From NCBI GenBank assembly GCA_026545225.1, contig CM048847.1, positions 6,504,501 through 6,568,500 on the forward strand: a stretch of DNA of 64,000 nt, in the 5' to 3' direction. The notes under the pieces are model-generated. The model was not told the origin of the DNA. It saw only the letters and a program-made list of their open reading frames with translations, and made no database searches. Positions 33,635 through 45,328 of this stretch are shown here, piece after piece. The stretch is from Cornus controversa. Taxonomy: Eukaryota > Streptophyta > Magnoliopsida > Cornales > Cornaceae. The position numbers were made by a program, and so were the translations under genes. Positions within the stretch are counted from its first letter, which is position 1, and every line of letters starts with the position of its first letter.

Positions 33635-35109
33635 GTGATTATATATATATGGGTGCAGCGGTAGAAATGCATGCTAAGTATGAAGATAACTTTTAGCGGG
33701 CATTTGCAAAGCATGATTATGATATGCTAGGTCTTCTATATGTTCTTAATACACATATGGTGACGGAATATATATGTGGTTATATATATTGTGAATGAAA
33801 AGTATGCTAGTTACTTGTAGTAAATGCATGTCTTGAGTGAAGCATGATGGTATTTATGCTAGTGTAGGTGCATAAGTGATTTATATGCATGATTTGACAT
33901 GTACGTGATTACATGTGGGTTTTACATGAATGAAATACATGTTATCTGTATATAGAAAATGTATGCATGGGTGAAGCATGCCTAAAATGTGCCTAAGTGA
34001 GGTTTATGAGCATATGTGAAGTGTATGCTAGATTTTACATGTATAGGTGAATATATATGTGGCTTTGTGGAGGTGAAATGCATGCTTAGTGTTTTCATAA
34101 CTTAATTATGCATTGTTTAGCATAACTCTTAGATGCTTGATCATTATATGTTTGAAATGCATATATGGGCCCGTTGTGAGGAGATGGGGAAGAGTGGTTG
34201 AATTGCCTAGAGTAGGTCAATACTCGGTGAGGGCGTTGGAGTGGTTGAGTCACCTCGGAGTAGAGAATACTCGGTGACAAATTCTAAAACTTATCTAATC
34301 ACCTCGGAGTAGAGCATACTCGGTGATGGTTCGATCACCTCGGAGTAGAGAATACTCGGTGACGAATTCGAAAATGATCTAATCACCTCAGAGTAGAGAA
34401 TACTCGGTGACATATTTTGAAGTGGTTCGATCACCTCGGAGTAGAGAATACTCGGTGGCGGATTCGGCAGCGGTCCAATCACCTCGGAGTAGAGAATACT
34501 CGGTGATGGATTCCACAATTGTGTGGGAAGTGTCTCGGTCACATGGTTGGTTAAGAATCATGTTAGGGTGTCTGGTGGGACCCGAGAGAGAGTGAGACAA
34601 GTTTATGGAAGTGCTTGCATTATATATTGTGAGGTATACAATGTGTTTAACGCATTCTTATATATATATGCGTTGTTTGTGACAGAACATGATATATGTT
34701 GGATATCTATTGCTTTTGAGCATGTTATATAGTTTAAATGCATCTTCATTGCATTTGAGATTGCTACTTGATGAGTAGGAGACGTGGAAATTGATTTGCA
34801 TTGTTATGTAAATGCTTGACACATATGTTCTATATACATATTGATGTTGGATGCGTATTGCTTTTAAGCATGTGGTAAATGATTTTCATAAGTCATGTAC
34901 AGTAAATTTTAAATGTTCATATGTGCTAGAGTAGCCATATACATCATTGGTTCATGCATGCTAGGTAGAGCATGGTCTTAAATATGGTGATATATTTAAG
35001 TGCATGTATATTTTTGAGAATATGTGAGGATCGACCTGCTGCAGCGGTGATAGTATGGTTCTACTTACCTTGTTGGGCCTTTGAGCTCACCCCCTCCCAG
35101 GTTTTGCAG
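33218..35109 (+). other. Candidate LTR intron (L3, GC donor)
   Basis: The donor is CCTAAG|GCAAGTTGATT. A GC donor with an otherwise perfect consensus is the known GC-AG minor class. The acceptor is CCCTCCCAGGTTTTGCAG|G. The segment before it is GC-rich and the interval is AT-rich with many repeats. The ends are conserved in L2 (GT donor, 624 bp) and L5 (GC donor, 2034 bp) while the contents vary. The donor also lies in a perfect inverted repeat, GGCAAG-TTGATT-CTTGCC. Confidence 0.45.
34208..34516 (+). repeat. Stem-loop tandem repeat in L3 LTR
   Basis: There are six good copies and one degenerate copy of CACCTCGGAGTAGAGAATACTCGGTG at 36-53 bp spacing. Each folds as TCACC/GGTGA plus GAGTA/TACTC around GAGAA. 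L5 has a different tandem repeat at the same place in its LTR. Confidence 0.8.
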
Positions 35110-35625
35110 GTATTGCTGATTTCGAAGTCAGTTAGGGGGATCGGTAGTCCCAGTTGCAGAGGTAGTAAGTAGATTCCTTAGAATCTAATGTATGTCCAGG
35201 ATAGTGGATAGATAGATGCTTTACATTTGGATTAAATGTATAAAGCGTTTGTGTAGATTCAGTTCCTTCAGTTGTATTTTATTCATATGATGTATGTATT
35301 TTATTACGGACATTCAGGGACTGAGGCATGTATATTCATGATTGTATTATGCATGTTGTAGAAATATTGGGGGGACACGGGCCCAAAAGTGTCCATTTTT
35401 ATTGTTTAGATATAAATGCTGGGGGGACACGTGCCCAGAAGTGTCCATATAAATTGTAAAGTAGGTATATCATGCCAGGAGCTGATTATTTAGAATGGGT
35501 CATGCCCGATTTTCATAAAAATAGTAAGAACTTGAGGTTGTATGATCAGGTGGAGGTTATAGCGTGAGGGTGATCTCACGGGGTTCACACCTCGGTTTTC
35601 GGGCCTCGGGAATCGGGGTGTGACA

Positions 35626-38204
35626 GCATGGTATCAGAGCATGATACTTTATAAAGGGTCAAAAGGGTCCATTGGGATTAATGGGCGGGTTAACCTCCGG
35701 TTTCCCGAGAGTCGGGGATCGGGGCGTTACAGAATGGTATCAGAGCACTGGGTTGGAATACCTAGGGACGACGGGTGATGGACGTATCATGTGTATGGTT
35801 GAGAAGGTTGGATTATGTACCTAATACCAGAATGTTATAAGAGCACTAGGTTGGAATACCTAGGGGCGACAGGATAGAGTTGTGGATTTGAGGAACTCTG
35901 GATTACTGTTAAGACATTAGGTTTGGAAACCTAGGATATTAAAGTCGTAGGTTCGAATACCTAAAGACGGATGGTCAAATCACGTGGTGGTTTGGAGATA
36001 GACAATGGTTGATAGTTGTCTAGATGATAAGTTTGATTACCTATGGATGATAGTAGAATGACTTGCTCGGTTTGAGCAATCCCAATGAAAGATCAAAGTG
36101 ATGGTGTGTGAAACCAGTTTTGATTGGTAATAACTCCCAAAATTGGTTGAGTTTAGACCTTTGATTTGGTGATTAAGTCTCATTAGTGAGTAATGAAGAG
36201 ATACAACAAGGAAGTTTGCGAGTGATTAAGTCCTTAGAAATACTTAGGGACTTATGAGATTGGTAAGTGGGTTGTCAGGGTTGGCAATTGGGATTGAGAT
36301 GGGATACAAGGAAGGCATATCGCCGGAGTTGGGCTAACTGGGAAAAGTGGCCTGGCCAGACATTTTTCTTGGATTAGTGCTTCTCTTACAATACGCTGGC
36401 TCTTGTGGATGTTGAGTTGTTTCGTCTGGAGGATGACAGATAAAGAATTCCCAATAGTAGGGATATGTCACTGAAAGTGATTCGTGTAGATAGTCAAGGA
36501 TACTACCTTAGGCTACAGATGTGGATAGATTGGTAGGTGTTTACCAATGGGTACAGAGGATAAGAGTAGGTTGGTTTGAACCACTCTAGATTTGTGTTCT
36601 AGTATGTGTGTATACTAGGGGGACTGGGCCGTGTTTCACACCTGCTCAGGCAGAGGAAGTACCGGGACTGTGTATGGTCAGGGGTATTTTCCTAGTATTA
36701 GCCCGAGGGCTAGGGTTTTGATTTATGCATCATATGTCATATCATGCATGGTATGTGTTTATTTGATTAGCATGTTGTGTGTTATGTGCTATGTGGTAGA
36801 TATGATACATATGACTGAGCTTTGCATTTTTGTGTTGCATTTTGTGTCACATGGTTAGTAGTGACATGTAGTCACCTAGAGAGTTCTGGTTTTGAGAATT
36901 GGTAGACCTGGGTAGAGGTTTGAAACCGAGTGGACTGTGATGTTGAAATAGACATGTAGTGATAGGCTTTGAAAGTAAGTCTAGAATTGTGGGGTCCTAG
37001 ACGAAGCAGTCAGGATCTTGGAGTCTCAAATGAGATGCTGGAAAGGAATGGATAAATACCCGGGAAGCTGGAAACGTCCGTTAGGAGTAATGAACGAGTG
37101 AGTAAATTGGACTCATTCTTTGAGAAATGAGGTTGTGAAGTTAAGGGCATGAAAAACCCTAATTTTGGCACTAAATGCCAATGGAATGTAGTCCACAAAA
37201 GTGGACAGGACTGGATGATTTGTTTTGACAAGTGCACTCCTTATGTGCCTTAACCTCAGTGGTGTGCTAGGATATGCGCATGATAGATGCAGTTGGATCA
37301 TAGTGTGGATATGATGTTAAGAGAAGGATGGGTTGATAGTGGATGGGGATCCTGACATATGGTATCTGAAGTGAGGATAATTTCTTACTGTGAAGGGGAG
37401 AGGTGGACGCAGTGGACGTGTAGATGCAGTGGGCTGCGGCCACTGTATGGCTGCTGTTTGGCTACTGTAGGTGACCTCAAACTTTCATTGGTAAGGGTTG
37501 TCTAAAGTGAAGTGTTGATATGAAAGGAATTCTCTCTAACTATCAACTGGTTCCTTGGTGTGAAAGATGAAAATGGGAAATGGATCTCCTCTGGAATAAT
37601 GAGATTGTGAAATCAGTGGGATGTGAGATCCTGGACTTGGCATTGGATTCCAGCGGGTTGTAGTCTATGAGACTGGGCAGGATTATGTGGCTTGCTGCGG
37701 CGAGTACATTGTTATATGGTTTTGATCAGCAAGTACACTGTCATGTGCCTTGCTGGTGAGTGCACTTGTGATGTGCACTGGATTGATATGGTTTGTGTTG
37801 TGACGATGCCCATGATATTGGACTAAGCCCAGGAATGATATGCTAGAGATTGAAAGTCATGTTTGATAATAAAAGAATGACTTTGAGTATTGATGATCCC
37901 TGGATTATAGGGAAGTATCACTGTGAGTGATTGAAACGATTAGTCAAAGGTGTTGCCTTAGACTCGGAATAGAGATGGGCTGGATAGGTCTTGAGGTAGA
38001 GACTGTGGACTCTAGGAAGCAAGTCGAGATGCACTGTTGTGCAAGACTTGAGAGTCATGAGCTTGGTGTTGCAAGTGTAGCGCCAGGGTATGTGGAGAGA
38101 GAAAGTGACGATCATTGGCGAGAATGACGTCTGGTAAGGATTGGTTTTGGAAAGACCATGACTACGTTAATTTCGAGGACGAAATTCCTTGAAGGAGGGG
38201 AGGT
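35626..38204 (+). other. L3 interior, non-coding
   Basis: A first primer site TGGTATCAGAGC lies at 35629-35640. A 106-bp step later a second identical site lies at 35735-35746, preceded by GGGGCGTTACA, a second LTR-like terminus. Leader hairpins lie at 35749-35764, 35847-35862, 35918-35933, 35948-35963 and 36028-36043. The remainder is colinear in part with the reverse complement of 58288-60300 and shows no protein motif. The polypurine tract GAAGGAGGGGAGGT is at 38191-38204. Confidence 0.8.
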
Positions 38205-38524
38205 TGTAAGGACCGGAATAATTTTTGACCGGTTCCGGGTGATTTTGGACCGGACCGATTTTTTTTCAAATAAATTAAAATTTGAAAATATGTTATATAT
38301 ATATTTATATATATATAGAATTATATATATATATATATATGAAGTTGGAGGATATAGATATATATATATAGGAATATATATATATATATATATATATATG
38401 CATATGGTGGGTCTATATGTAATTATAGATAAGTAAAGAGGGACTTTTATAATTATATAAGTTAGTGTGGGAAAATACATGTGAATACATGTATTTTGTG
38501 ATACTATGTATATATATATAAATA
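38205..38524 (+). repeat. L3 right LTR, truncated
   Basis: The sequence is colinear with 31782-32095 (TGTAAGGACCGGAATAAT... to TATATAAATA). It then continues directly as Athila gag sequence. The joint overlaps by about four bases (AATA), which suggests end joining rather than homologous exchange. Confidence 0.87.
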
Positions 38525-41435
38525 TTGAACTTGAAAGAACACTTAGACAACGTAGAGGAACCTCTAGGGACCCTATATTGCCTAGGACTGAAAACATGGA
38601 TCCAAATGAAAGACAACCTCCCGGACTACCTCCTTTTAATCATGAACAACCACCTCCACCTCCACCTCCTCAAGGAGAGTTGCTTATGGAATTTTACCTT
38701 CTGACTACATTTGAAGTACCTTCATGTATCCAATTTTCGGATGTAGCGGCAAATTAATTCAAAATAAAGTCCTCCACCATCAATCTTCTTAACAGTTTCT
38801 ATGGTCTCCCTAATGAGGATCCATACTGGCACTTAGATTACTTCCTTTCTGTGTGTTCCACTATTCGTGTACCACACTTTACGGAGGATGATCTAAAGCT
38901 GCGTATGTTCCCCTTCTCCCTAAAAGATAAAGCTAGAAGTTGGTTCAATTCTTTAGAACCTAACTTAATCCATTCTTGGGCGGAGATGCAAATCGAGTTC
39001 TTAAAAAAATACTTCCCAATGGGAAAGACGAGTGATATTCGGAGAGCCATCACCGGATTCACCCAAATTGATCAAGAACAATTTCATGAGATGTGGGAGA
39101 GATTAAAAAACCTTCTTAAATCTTGTCCGCATCATGCTGTCCCAAAATGGCAGCTAGTGCAAAGTTTTTATGATGGGGTGAGTGAGCAACATAGACAAAT
39201 GATAGACTCCGTGTATGGGGGTGGATACCTTTTGAAAAGCCCTGATAAGGCATGGAAACTTTTTCAAACCCTAAGTAACAATTCAGCTCAACGCTCCTCC
39301 ACTAGGAAAGGGAAGGCCACCCAACCTTGTAGAGGAGTGCATGAAATTTCACGGGTAGATGAGGTTGCCATGCAAGTAGAAGCCCTATCCCGAAAAATGG
39401 ATTTAATCATGAAAAATGGGCTGCCTACTCCAATCCAACCTGTTCAAAATCAGGAAGGTTGTTCGTTTTGCTGTAGTACTTCACATTTCGTGCGAGATTG
39501 TCCTATTGCCGGGCAATCTACCGATTATGCTTAAGAGCAAGCGAATGCCTTGTACTCTAAACAAATGAATGATCCATATTCAAACACGTACAATCCTGGT
39601 TACAAGAACCATCCGACTTTTTCATGGAAACCTCAAGAATCAAGTCCCTCTTTTCAAGGGCAAAATTCTTTTAATTCCCAATCTCAACAGCCTCATTATA
39701 GGCCGAATCCTCAACCTTACCATCAAAGATCCAATTACCAACAACCACCACCTCCTCCGAGAAGCCAAGGCTTTGAAGAAAGAGAGATAAGCAATCTTGA
39801 GGCCAATACCCGCTTATTGCAAACTCACTCTCAATCAATCTCTAAGCTGGAAGCCAATGCTCAATCTATGGCTAGGTTAGAAGCTCAAATTGGGCAACTA
39901 GCTAATGCCTTGAATAGAAGGGAGGAAGGTAAGTTACCGAGTCAACCGGTGGCAAATCCTAAGGGTGTTCATATGATTGAGGATCCATCATCTTCAACTT
40001 GTAATGCTCCTCCGGAGCAAGTTCAATCAATCACCACCTTAAGGAGTGCTAAAATCATCAATTCCAAGGTAGGGGAGGAAGAGAAGAAGGAATTCAATGA
40101 GCAATCTGCAAATCCAAAAGAATCCCGTTTAAATCCAAAATTACTTCCGTTGAATCCAAATTTGCATAACATCCCTTTACATCCAAAAGGAAAGGCAAGT
40201 GAAGTTGTGTCGTCATCAATTCCAAATCTTGACACTTCTTTTGAATCTCCGGTTCCTTTTCCTCAAAGATTGAAGGACCTTCTCATTTTGGGAAGCAAGG
40301 AGAGAAAATCCAAGACATGATGGGGATTTTCAAACAAGTAAAGATCAATCTCCCTCTCCTTGATGCTATTCGACAAATTCCCTCCTATGCTAAATTCTTG
40401 AAGGACTTGTGCACTCAAAAGCGCAAATCTAGGAATAATGTTCCTAAAAAAGTCCTCTTAACTGAGCATATAAGCTCCATTTTCCAACACCAAGCCCCTC
40501 CTAAATTCAAAGATCCGGGTGCTCTGACCATTTCGTGCACCATCGGAAATCATTCTTTTGAAAAGGCACTTCTTGATTTAGGGGTTAGTGTTAATTTGCT
40601 TCCTTTCTCAGTTTACCAACAACTAGGTTTGGGGGAACTCAAGCATTCCACGGTTGTGTTGCAACTCGCCGACCGCTAGGTGAAGCAACCACGTGGCATA
40701 ATTGAGGATGTAATCATTCAAGTGGACAAATTCTATTTTTCGATGGACTTCATAGTCCTTGACACGGAACCGGTCCAAAATCCAAATCGACATATTCCTA
40801 TCATTCTAGGTCGTCCATTCTTGGCCACGGCAAACGCTTGCGTTAATTACCGTACCGGAGTGATGAACATCTCTTTCGGGAATATGAAAGTCCGCTTGAA
40901 CATCTTCAATTCTTCCCACCACACATCCGAAGACGAAAGTGAGTGCTTTTGTGTCGATGTTGTGGAAGACCTTGTTCAAGAAGCACTTCCTTCTATTCTT
41001 TCCAAGGATCCTTTAGAGGCATGCCTAAATCACTTCAACTATGATGATTTTGATATTGAGCAATCTATTTGTGAAGTCAACTCAATGCTCGATGTCAACA
41101 CTGTCATGGACGTGCCTAAATGGAGAGTTCCAAGGGAACCCTTGCCTCCTTTGTCCGAAACTTCCCAAACTCCTTCTCTAATTTCCCCCCCACAACTTGA
41201 GCTCAAGCCTCTACCGGCTACACTCAAGTATATTTTCTTAGGCGCTAATGAGACCCTTCCAGTCATTATTGCTTCCAATCTCACCAATGATCAAGAGATG
41301 GAACTCATCAAAGTGCTAAAAGAGCACAAGGAAGCAATAGAATGGAGTGTGGCAAATCTTAAGGGAATAGACCCTTCTATTTGTATGCACCGCATACACT
41401 TGGAAGAGGATGCAAAGACCTCAAGGGAGGCATAA
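38521..41435 (+). pseudogene. Athila B gag-protease, 5' truncated
   Basis: This is gag and protease of the second Athila copy, starting within gag at the L3 fusion. No LTR or primer site precedes it. Stops lie at 38755 (TAA) and 39532 (TAA). One base is missing near 40290 relative to copy A (frameshift), and stops follow at 40677 (TAG, copy A has TCG) and 41433. The gag core KARSWFNSL, the CCHC knuckle CSFC-x4-H-x4-C near 39469 and the protease DLGVSVNLLP near 40577 are visible. It is closely related to copy A at about 25044-27660. It then continues through the protease-RT linker that A has lost. Confidence 0.88.
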
Positions 41436-41453
41436 CGTCTATTAAATCCAAAT

Positions 41454-44111
41454 ATGAAGGACGTTGTAATGAAGGAGGTGGTGAAGTTACTAGATGCGAG
41501 AATTATTTACCCCATCTCAGATAGCAAGTGGGTTAGTCCCACTCAAGTGGTTCCAAAGAAGTCAGGTATTACGGTGCAACCAAACGAAAAGGGTGAATTA
41601 GTTCCCCAACGCACCACCACGGGCTGGAGAGTGTGCATAGATTATAGGAAATTAAATTTAGCCACTCGGAAAGATCATTTCCCCCTCCCATTCATTGATC
41701 AAATATTGGAGAGATTAGCCGGGCAAAGTTTTTATTACTTTTTAGATGGATACTCCGGCTACAATCAGGTTGCTATAGACCCGAGGGACCAAGAGAAAAC
41801 CACCTTTACATATCCTTTCAGCACATTTGCTTATAGACGCATGCCCTTTGGGTTGTGCAATGCACCGACAACTTTTCAACGGTGTATGATGTCTATCTTT
41901 TCAGACATGGTGGAAAAATTCTTGGAAGTATTCATGGATGATTTTTCCATTTTTGGGCCTTTATTTGAATCATGCCTCCAAAATCTATCCAGTGTTCTCA
42001 AACGATGTCGAGAGACCAACCTAATTCTTAGTTGGGAAAAGAGCCACTTTATGGTTCAAGAGGGTATCGTCCTAGGGCACATTGTGTCTAAGAGAGGAAT
42101 AGAGGTTGATAAGGCCAAGGTTGAGCTCATTTCCAAACTTCCTCCACCATCAACGGTGAGAGAGATTCGTTCATTCCTTGGGCATGCGGGCTTTTATCGC
42201 CGTTTCATCAAAGATTTTAGCAAGATCTCTCGGCCTTTGTGTCGCCTTCTTGAAAAAGAATCTTGCTTTACCTTTGATGAAGCGTGCCTTAATGCTTTTG
42301 AAAAACTCCGCACCATGCTCACAACCGCCCCAATTCTAATCCCTCCAAATTGGGCTCTCCCATTTGAGATCATGTGTGATGCATCCGATTATGCCATGGG
42401 TGAGGTTTTAGGGCAACGAGTAGACAAACTGCCACATGTCATTTACTACGCAAGTAAAACCCTTTCCGAGGCTCAAATCAATTATACCACAATGGAAAAG
42501 GAGTTGCTTGCGGTAGTATTTGCATTAGACAAGTTTCGAGCTTATTTATTAGGTTCAAAGGTTATTGTCTATTCGGACCATGCTGCCCTCTGGCATCTTT
42601 TGGCCAAAAAGGACACCAAGCCTAAGTTGATCCGATGGATACTCTTGTTGCAAGAGTTCAATTTTGAAATTAGGGACAAAAAGGGAACTAAAAATGTAGT
42701 GGCTGACCACCTTTCTAGAATTCTTGTTGAATCCCTCCATAATTCCATTCCAGTTGGTGAATCCTTCCCGGATGAACAACTCTTTGCTATTTCTCAAGAG
42801 AGTATCCCTTGGTATGCAGATGTGGTTAGTTACTTGGCGACCGGTAAAATACCATCTTCTTGGACCAAACAAGAGAAGGATCATTTTCTCTCCCAATCAC
42901 GATCATATTATTGGGACGATCCTCAATTGTTCAAATATTGCCCCGATCAAATAATTTGTAAGTGTGTACCCAACAGTGAATTCCAAACCATTCTCAAATT
43001 TTGTCATACACTCGCTTGTGGGGGACATTTTAGTGCTAAGAAAACCGCCGCAAAAATTGTTCAATGCGGATTTTTCTGGCCAACACTTCATCGGGATGCA
43101 TATTCATTCTGCCACTCTTGTGAGCGATGTCAGCGCCTCGGCGTGATGTCTCGGAAGGACATGATGCCTCTTAACCCTATTCTTATTGTTGAGATATTTG
43201 ATGTGTGGGGCATTGACTTCATGGGACCATTTCCACCCTCTACTGGTCATGAGTACATACTTGTGGCGGTGGACTACGTATCTAAGTGGATAGAGGCCGT
43301 TGCTACCAAAACCAATGATCACGCAGTCGTGGTTAAATTCATTCAAGCTAATATTTTTAGCCGGTTTGGTACGCCTCGGGCCATCATCAGTGACGGAGGT
43401 AAACATTTCTGTAACCGGTTCCTTCGAACCTTGCTTACCAAATACTCCATCACACACAAAGTAGCCACCCCATACCATCCTCAAACTAGTGGCCAAGTAG
43501 AGGTATCCAATAGGGAGATTAAGAACATTCTTCAGAAAACTGTTCGGCCTGACCGGAAAGATTGGTCATTGCGACTAAACGATGCATTATGGGCATACCG
43601 AACCGCATATAAAACTCCCATTGGAATGTCACCTTATCGGTTGGTTTATGGGAAAGCGTGTCATCTTCCGGTAGAATTGGAGCATAAAGCTATGTGGGCC
43701 ACTAAAACTTTTAATTTTGACATGCAAAAGGCCGGATCTAATCGAAAGCTTCAATTAAATGAATTGGAAGAATTGCGACATGACGCGTATGAGAACTCTA
43801 AAATCTATAAGGCAATGTCCAAAGCCTTTCATGATCATAATATTCGAGTTAAAACATTTTCGTCGGGCCAAAAAGTATGGTTGTACAACTCACGCCTCCA
43901 TTTGTTTCCCGAAAAACTTCACTCCCGTTGGGATGGTCCATTTTTGGTTAATTTCGTAGCTCCCCACGGAGCGGTAGAATTAAAGGACTTGAAAGACGGC
44001 TCGTTGTTCAAAGTAAACGGGCAGCGCTTAAAAGTATGTGTGGATGGCCAAGTTACCACCGAATACGCGGACGTCGTCACTTTGACGGATCCCGTATATT
44101 TTGACTCGTGA
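41454..44111 (+). CDS. pol: Athila B pol fragment: RT, RNase H, integrase
   Basis: This is an 885-codon open frame, in phase with the protease frame and separated from it by a TAA. RT includes CIDYRKLN at 61-68 and catalytic FMDD at 160-163. RNase H residues are D309, E348 or E350, D375 and D418 ([25 protein letters not shown]). Integrase has H518, H525, C556 and C559 for zinc and D588, D647 and E683 as catalytic triad, with 35 residues between the last two. No chromodomain is present, as expected for Athila. It would need the upstream gag-protease, which is broken, so I regard it as a long remnant rather than an active gene. Confidence 0.87.
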   Translation: MKDVVMKEVVKLLDARIIYPISDSKWVSPTQVVPKKSGITVQPNEKGELVPQRTTTGWRVCIDYRKLNLATRKDHFPLPFIDQILERLAGQSFYYFLDGYSGYNQVAIDPRDQEKTTFTYPFSTFAYRRMPFGLCNAPTTFQRCMMSIFSDMVEKFLEVFMDDFSIFGPLFESCLQNLSSVLKRCRETNLILSWEKSHFMVQEGIVLGHIVSKRGIEVDKAKVELISKLPPPSTVREIRSFLGHAGFYRRFIKDFSKISRPLCRLLEKESCFTFDEACLNAFEKLRTMLTTAPILIPPNWALPFEIMCDASDYAMGEVLGQRVDKLPHVIYYASKTLSEAQINYTTMEKELLAVVFALDKFRAYLLGSKVIVYSDHAALWHLLAKKDTKPKLIRWILLLQEFNFEIRDKKGTKNVVADHLSRILVESLHNSIPVGESFPDEQLFAISQESIPWYADVVSYLATGKIPSSWTKQEKDHFLSQSRSYYWDDPQLFKYCPDQIICKCVPNSEFQTILKFCHTLACGGHFSAKKTAAKIVQCGFFWPTLHRDAYSFCHSCERCQRLGVMSRKDMMPLNPILIVEIFDVWGIDFMGPFPPSTGHEYILVAVDYVSKWIEAVATKTNDHAVVVKFIQANIFSRFGTPRAIISDGGKHFCNRFLRTLLTKYSITHKVATPYHPQTSGQVEVSNREIKNILQKTVRPDRKDWSLRLNDALWAYRTAYKTPIGMSPYRLVYGKACHLPVELEHKAMWATKTFNFDMQKAGSNRKLQLNELEELRHDAYENSKIYKAMSKAFHDHNIRVKTFSSGQKVWLYNSRLHLFPEKLHSRWDGPFLVNFVAPHGAVELKDLKDGSLFKVNGQRLKVCVDGQVTTEYADVVTLTDPVYFDS

Positions 44112-45328
44112 GCCGATCCGAACGTCATGCCATAGACGTGTAAGGTGGCGTAGCCATGGTAGCTATCATGCTTCCATGATGTCCCTTTAATCCAAGTTAA
44201 AGTTTGTATCTAAGCAATGTAGTATCTAATTCCCAAAAATCCAAGTCCCTGAAGCATAACTCAAGCTGACTGTTTTTGAGCATCTCGATTGATCGAAACC
44301 AAGATCTCGATCAATCGATATTTCAATTGATCGAGATTTTGGTCTCGATTGATCGAAAAACTGCAGAGAGTTGAGAAGTCCAAAAGTCCTGAGAGGTAGT
44401 ATTCTTTGATAGCATTTCGATTGGTCTTCGATCGATCGAAAATTTTGATTAATCGAAGAGGAATTTCGATTTGATCGAGGTAAATTTTGATTGAACGAAA
44501 TAAATTTTCGATTGATTGAATTAAAAGTCTCGATTCACCAAAAAAAGTCTCGATTAATCGAAGGAGAGATTTTGATCGATCGAAGGTGATCTCGATTGAT
44601 CGAAGTTGGATTTTGATTAATCGAAATCTCGATCAATCGAGATGCACATCTCGATCAATTGAGATGCACGCGATGCCTGCACGTGAGCCGAACTCCTATT
44701 TAAACCGTTGGACTTTCCTCTCATTTTAAAAAAACCATCCGACTTCTTCCCTTCCTCCGTGCGATCTAGAGTCTTTGCAAGAGCCATTCCGCACGTGATC
44801 TTCCATCGCCGATCATCCACCACCGTTCGACATAGTCCGAGATTGCCGCGAGCACACTCACGCTCATCTCTTCGCGGCCACGAGTGGGTCTTCTTCTATT
44901 TATGCCGTTCATCTTCTTCCTCTTGAGGTAAGTGATGCATGGCTACATTTTGCTTCCTTTCTCGCTATTTTTGATAGTTCTACGATGTAATAAACATATA
45001 CAGTTGATGTTGGGTTGGATGGGTGCATTCGCGTTTTTCGTAATGAGATTTTGCGGGTTTTTGGGTGTAGGAATTCATGTAGGAGTGAGATTTGGCATTC
45101 TTTTTGTTTCAAATGCTTAGCGTAAGGTTTGTAGCCGCGTCCCATCGTTTCGGTTGCATCCGCTCGCGCTGTCTCTTTGAGAGCGACTTTTTGACTTTTT
45201 GTCAGCATCATGGACTAGGACCTCATTTTTATTTTTTTTTCTTTTAGTTTATTCTTAGTTTAGCATTTCTCTCATTTTGTCTTGTATTTACGTAATTTTT
45301 GGAATAAAGTGCAGACCGCTCCGAGATC
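44112..45328 (+). other. Athila B pol-env spacer
   Basis: This has the same order as copy A: palindromic array (44282-44665), TATTTAAA (44697-44704), GC-richer leader, candidate intron 44928-45314, then ATG at 45329. No protein frame is conserved between the copies here. Confidence 0.75.
44282..44665. repeat. Palindromic ATCTCGAT array, Athila B spacer
   Basis: About sixteen degenerate units occur, colinear with 28014-28414. Few are perfect; most keep one intact ATCGA or TCGAT arm. Confidence 0.85.

Larger units (their letters stand above)
31782..35625 (+). repeat. L3 left LTR
   Basis: In order it holds AT microsatellites (31870-31970, 32085-32110), an AG-rich tract (32180-32340), a GC-rich leader-like stretch (32340-33217), the candidate intron (33218-35109) with AT microsatellites and a stem-loop tandem repeat (34208-34516), then two G-box repeats (35368-35447). 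Long frames on the AG-rich tract are low-complexity and not genes. Confidence 0.87.
31782..38524 (+). mobile_element. L3, non-autonomous LTR element, 3' truncated
   Basis: This L-family element lies on the plus strand. It has a 3844-bp left LTR, a 2.6-kb non-coding interior, a polypurine tract and the first about 320 bp of the right LTR. The left LTR begins TGTAAGGACC at 31782 in the env-like gene of Athila A and ends GTGTGACA at 35625. The right LTR begins at 38205 and is fused to Athila B gag at AATAT (38521-38525). No target duplication can be checked because the right side is lost. Confidence 0.87.

Noticed and set aside
35941..35970. tRNA gene suggested by GGTTCGAAT
   Set aside because: Only a T-arm-like hairpin is present. 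No acceptor, D or anticodon arm pairs around it, and it recurs as one of a family of leader hairpins.
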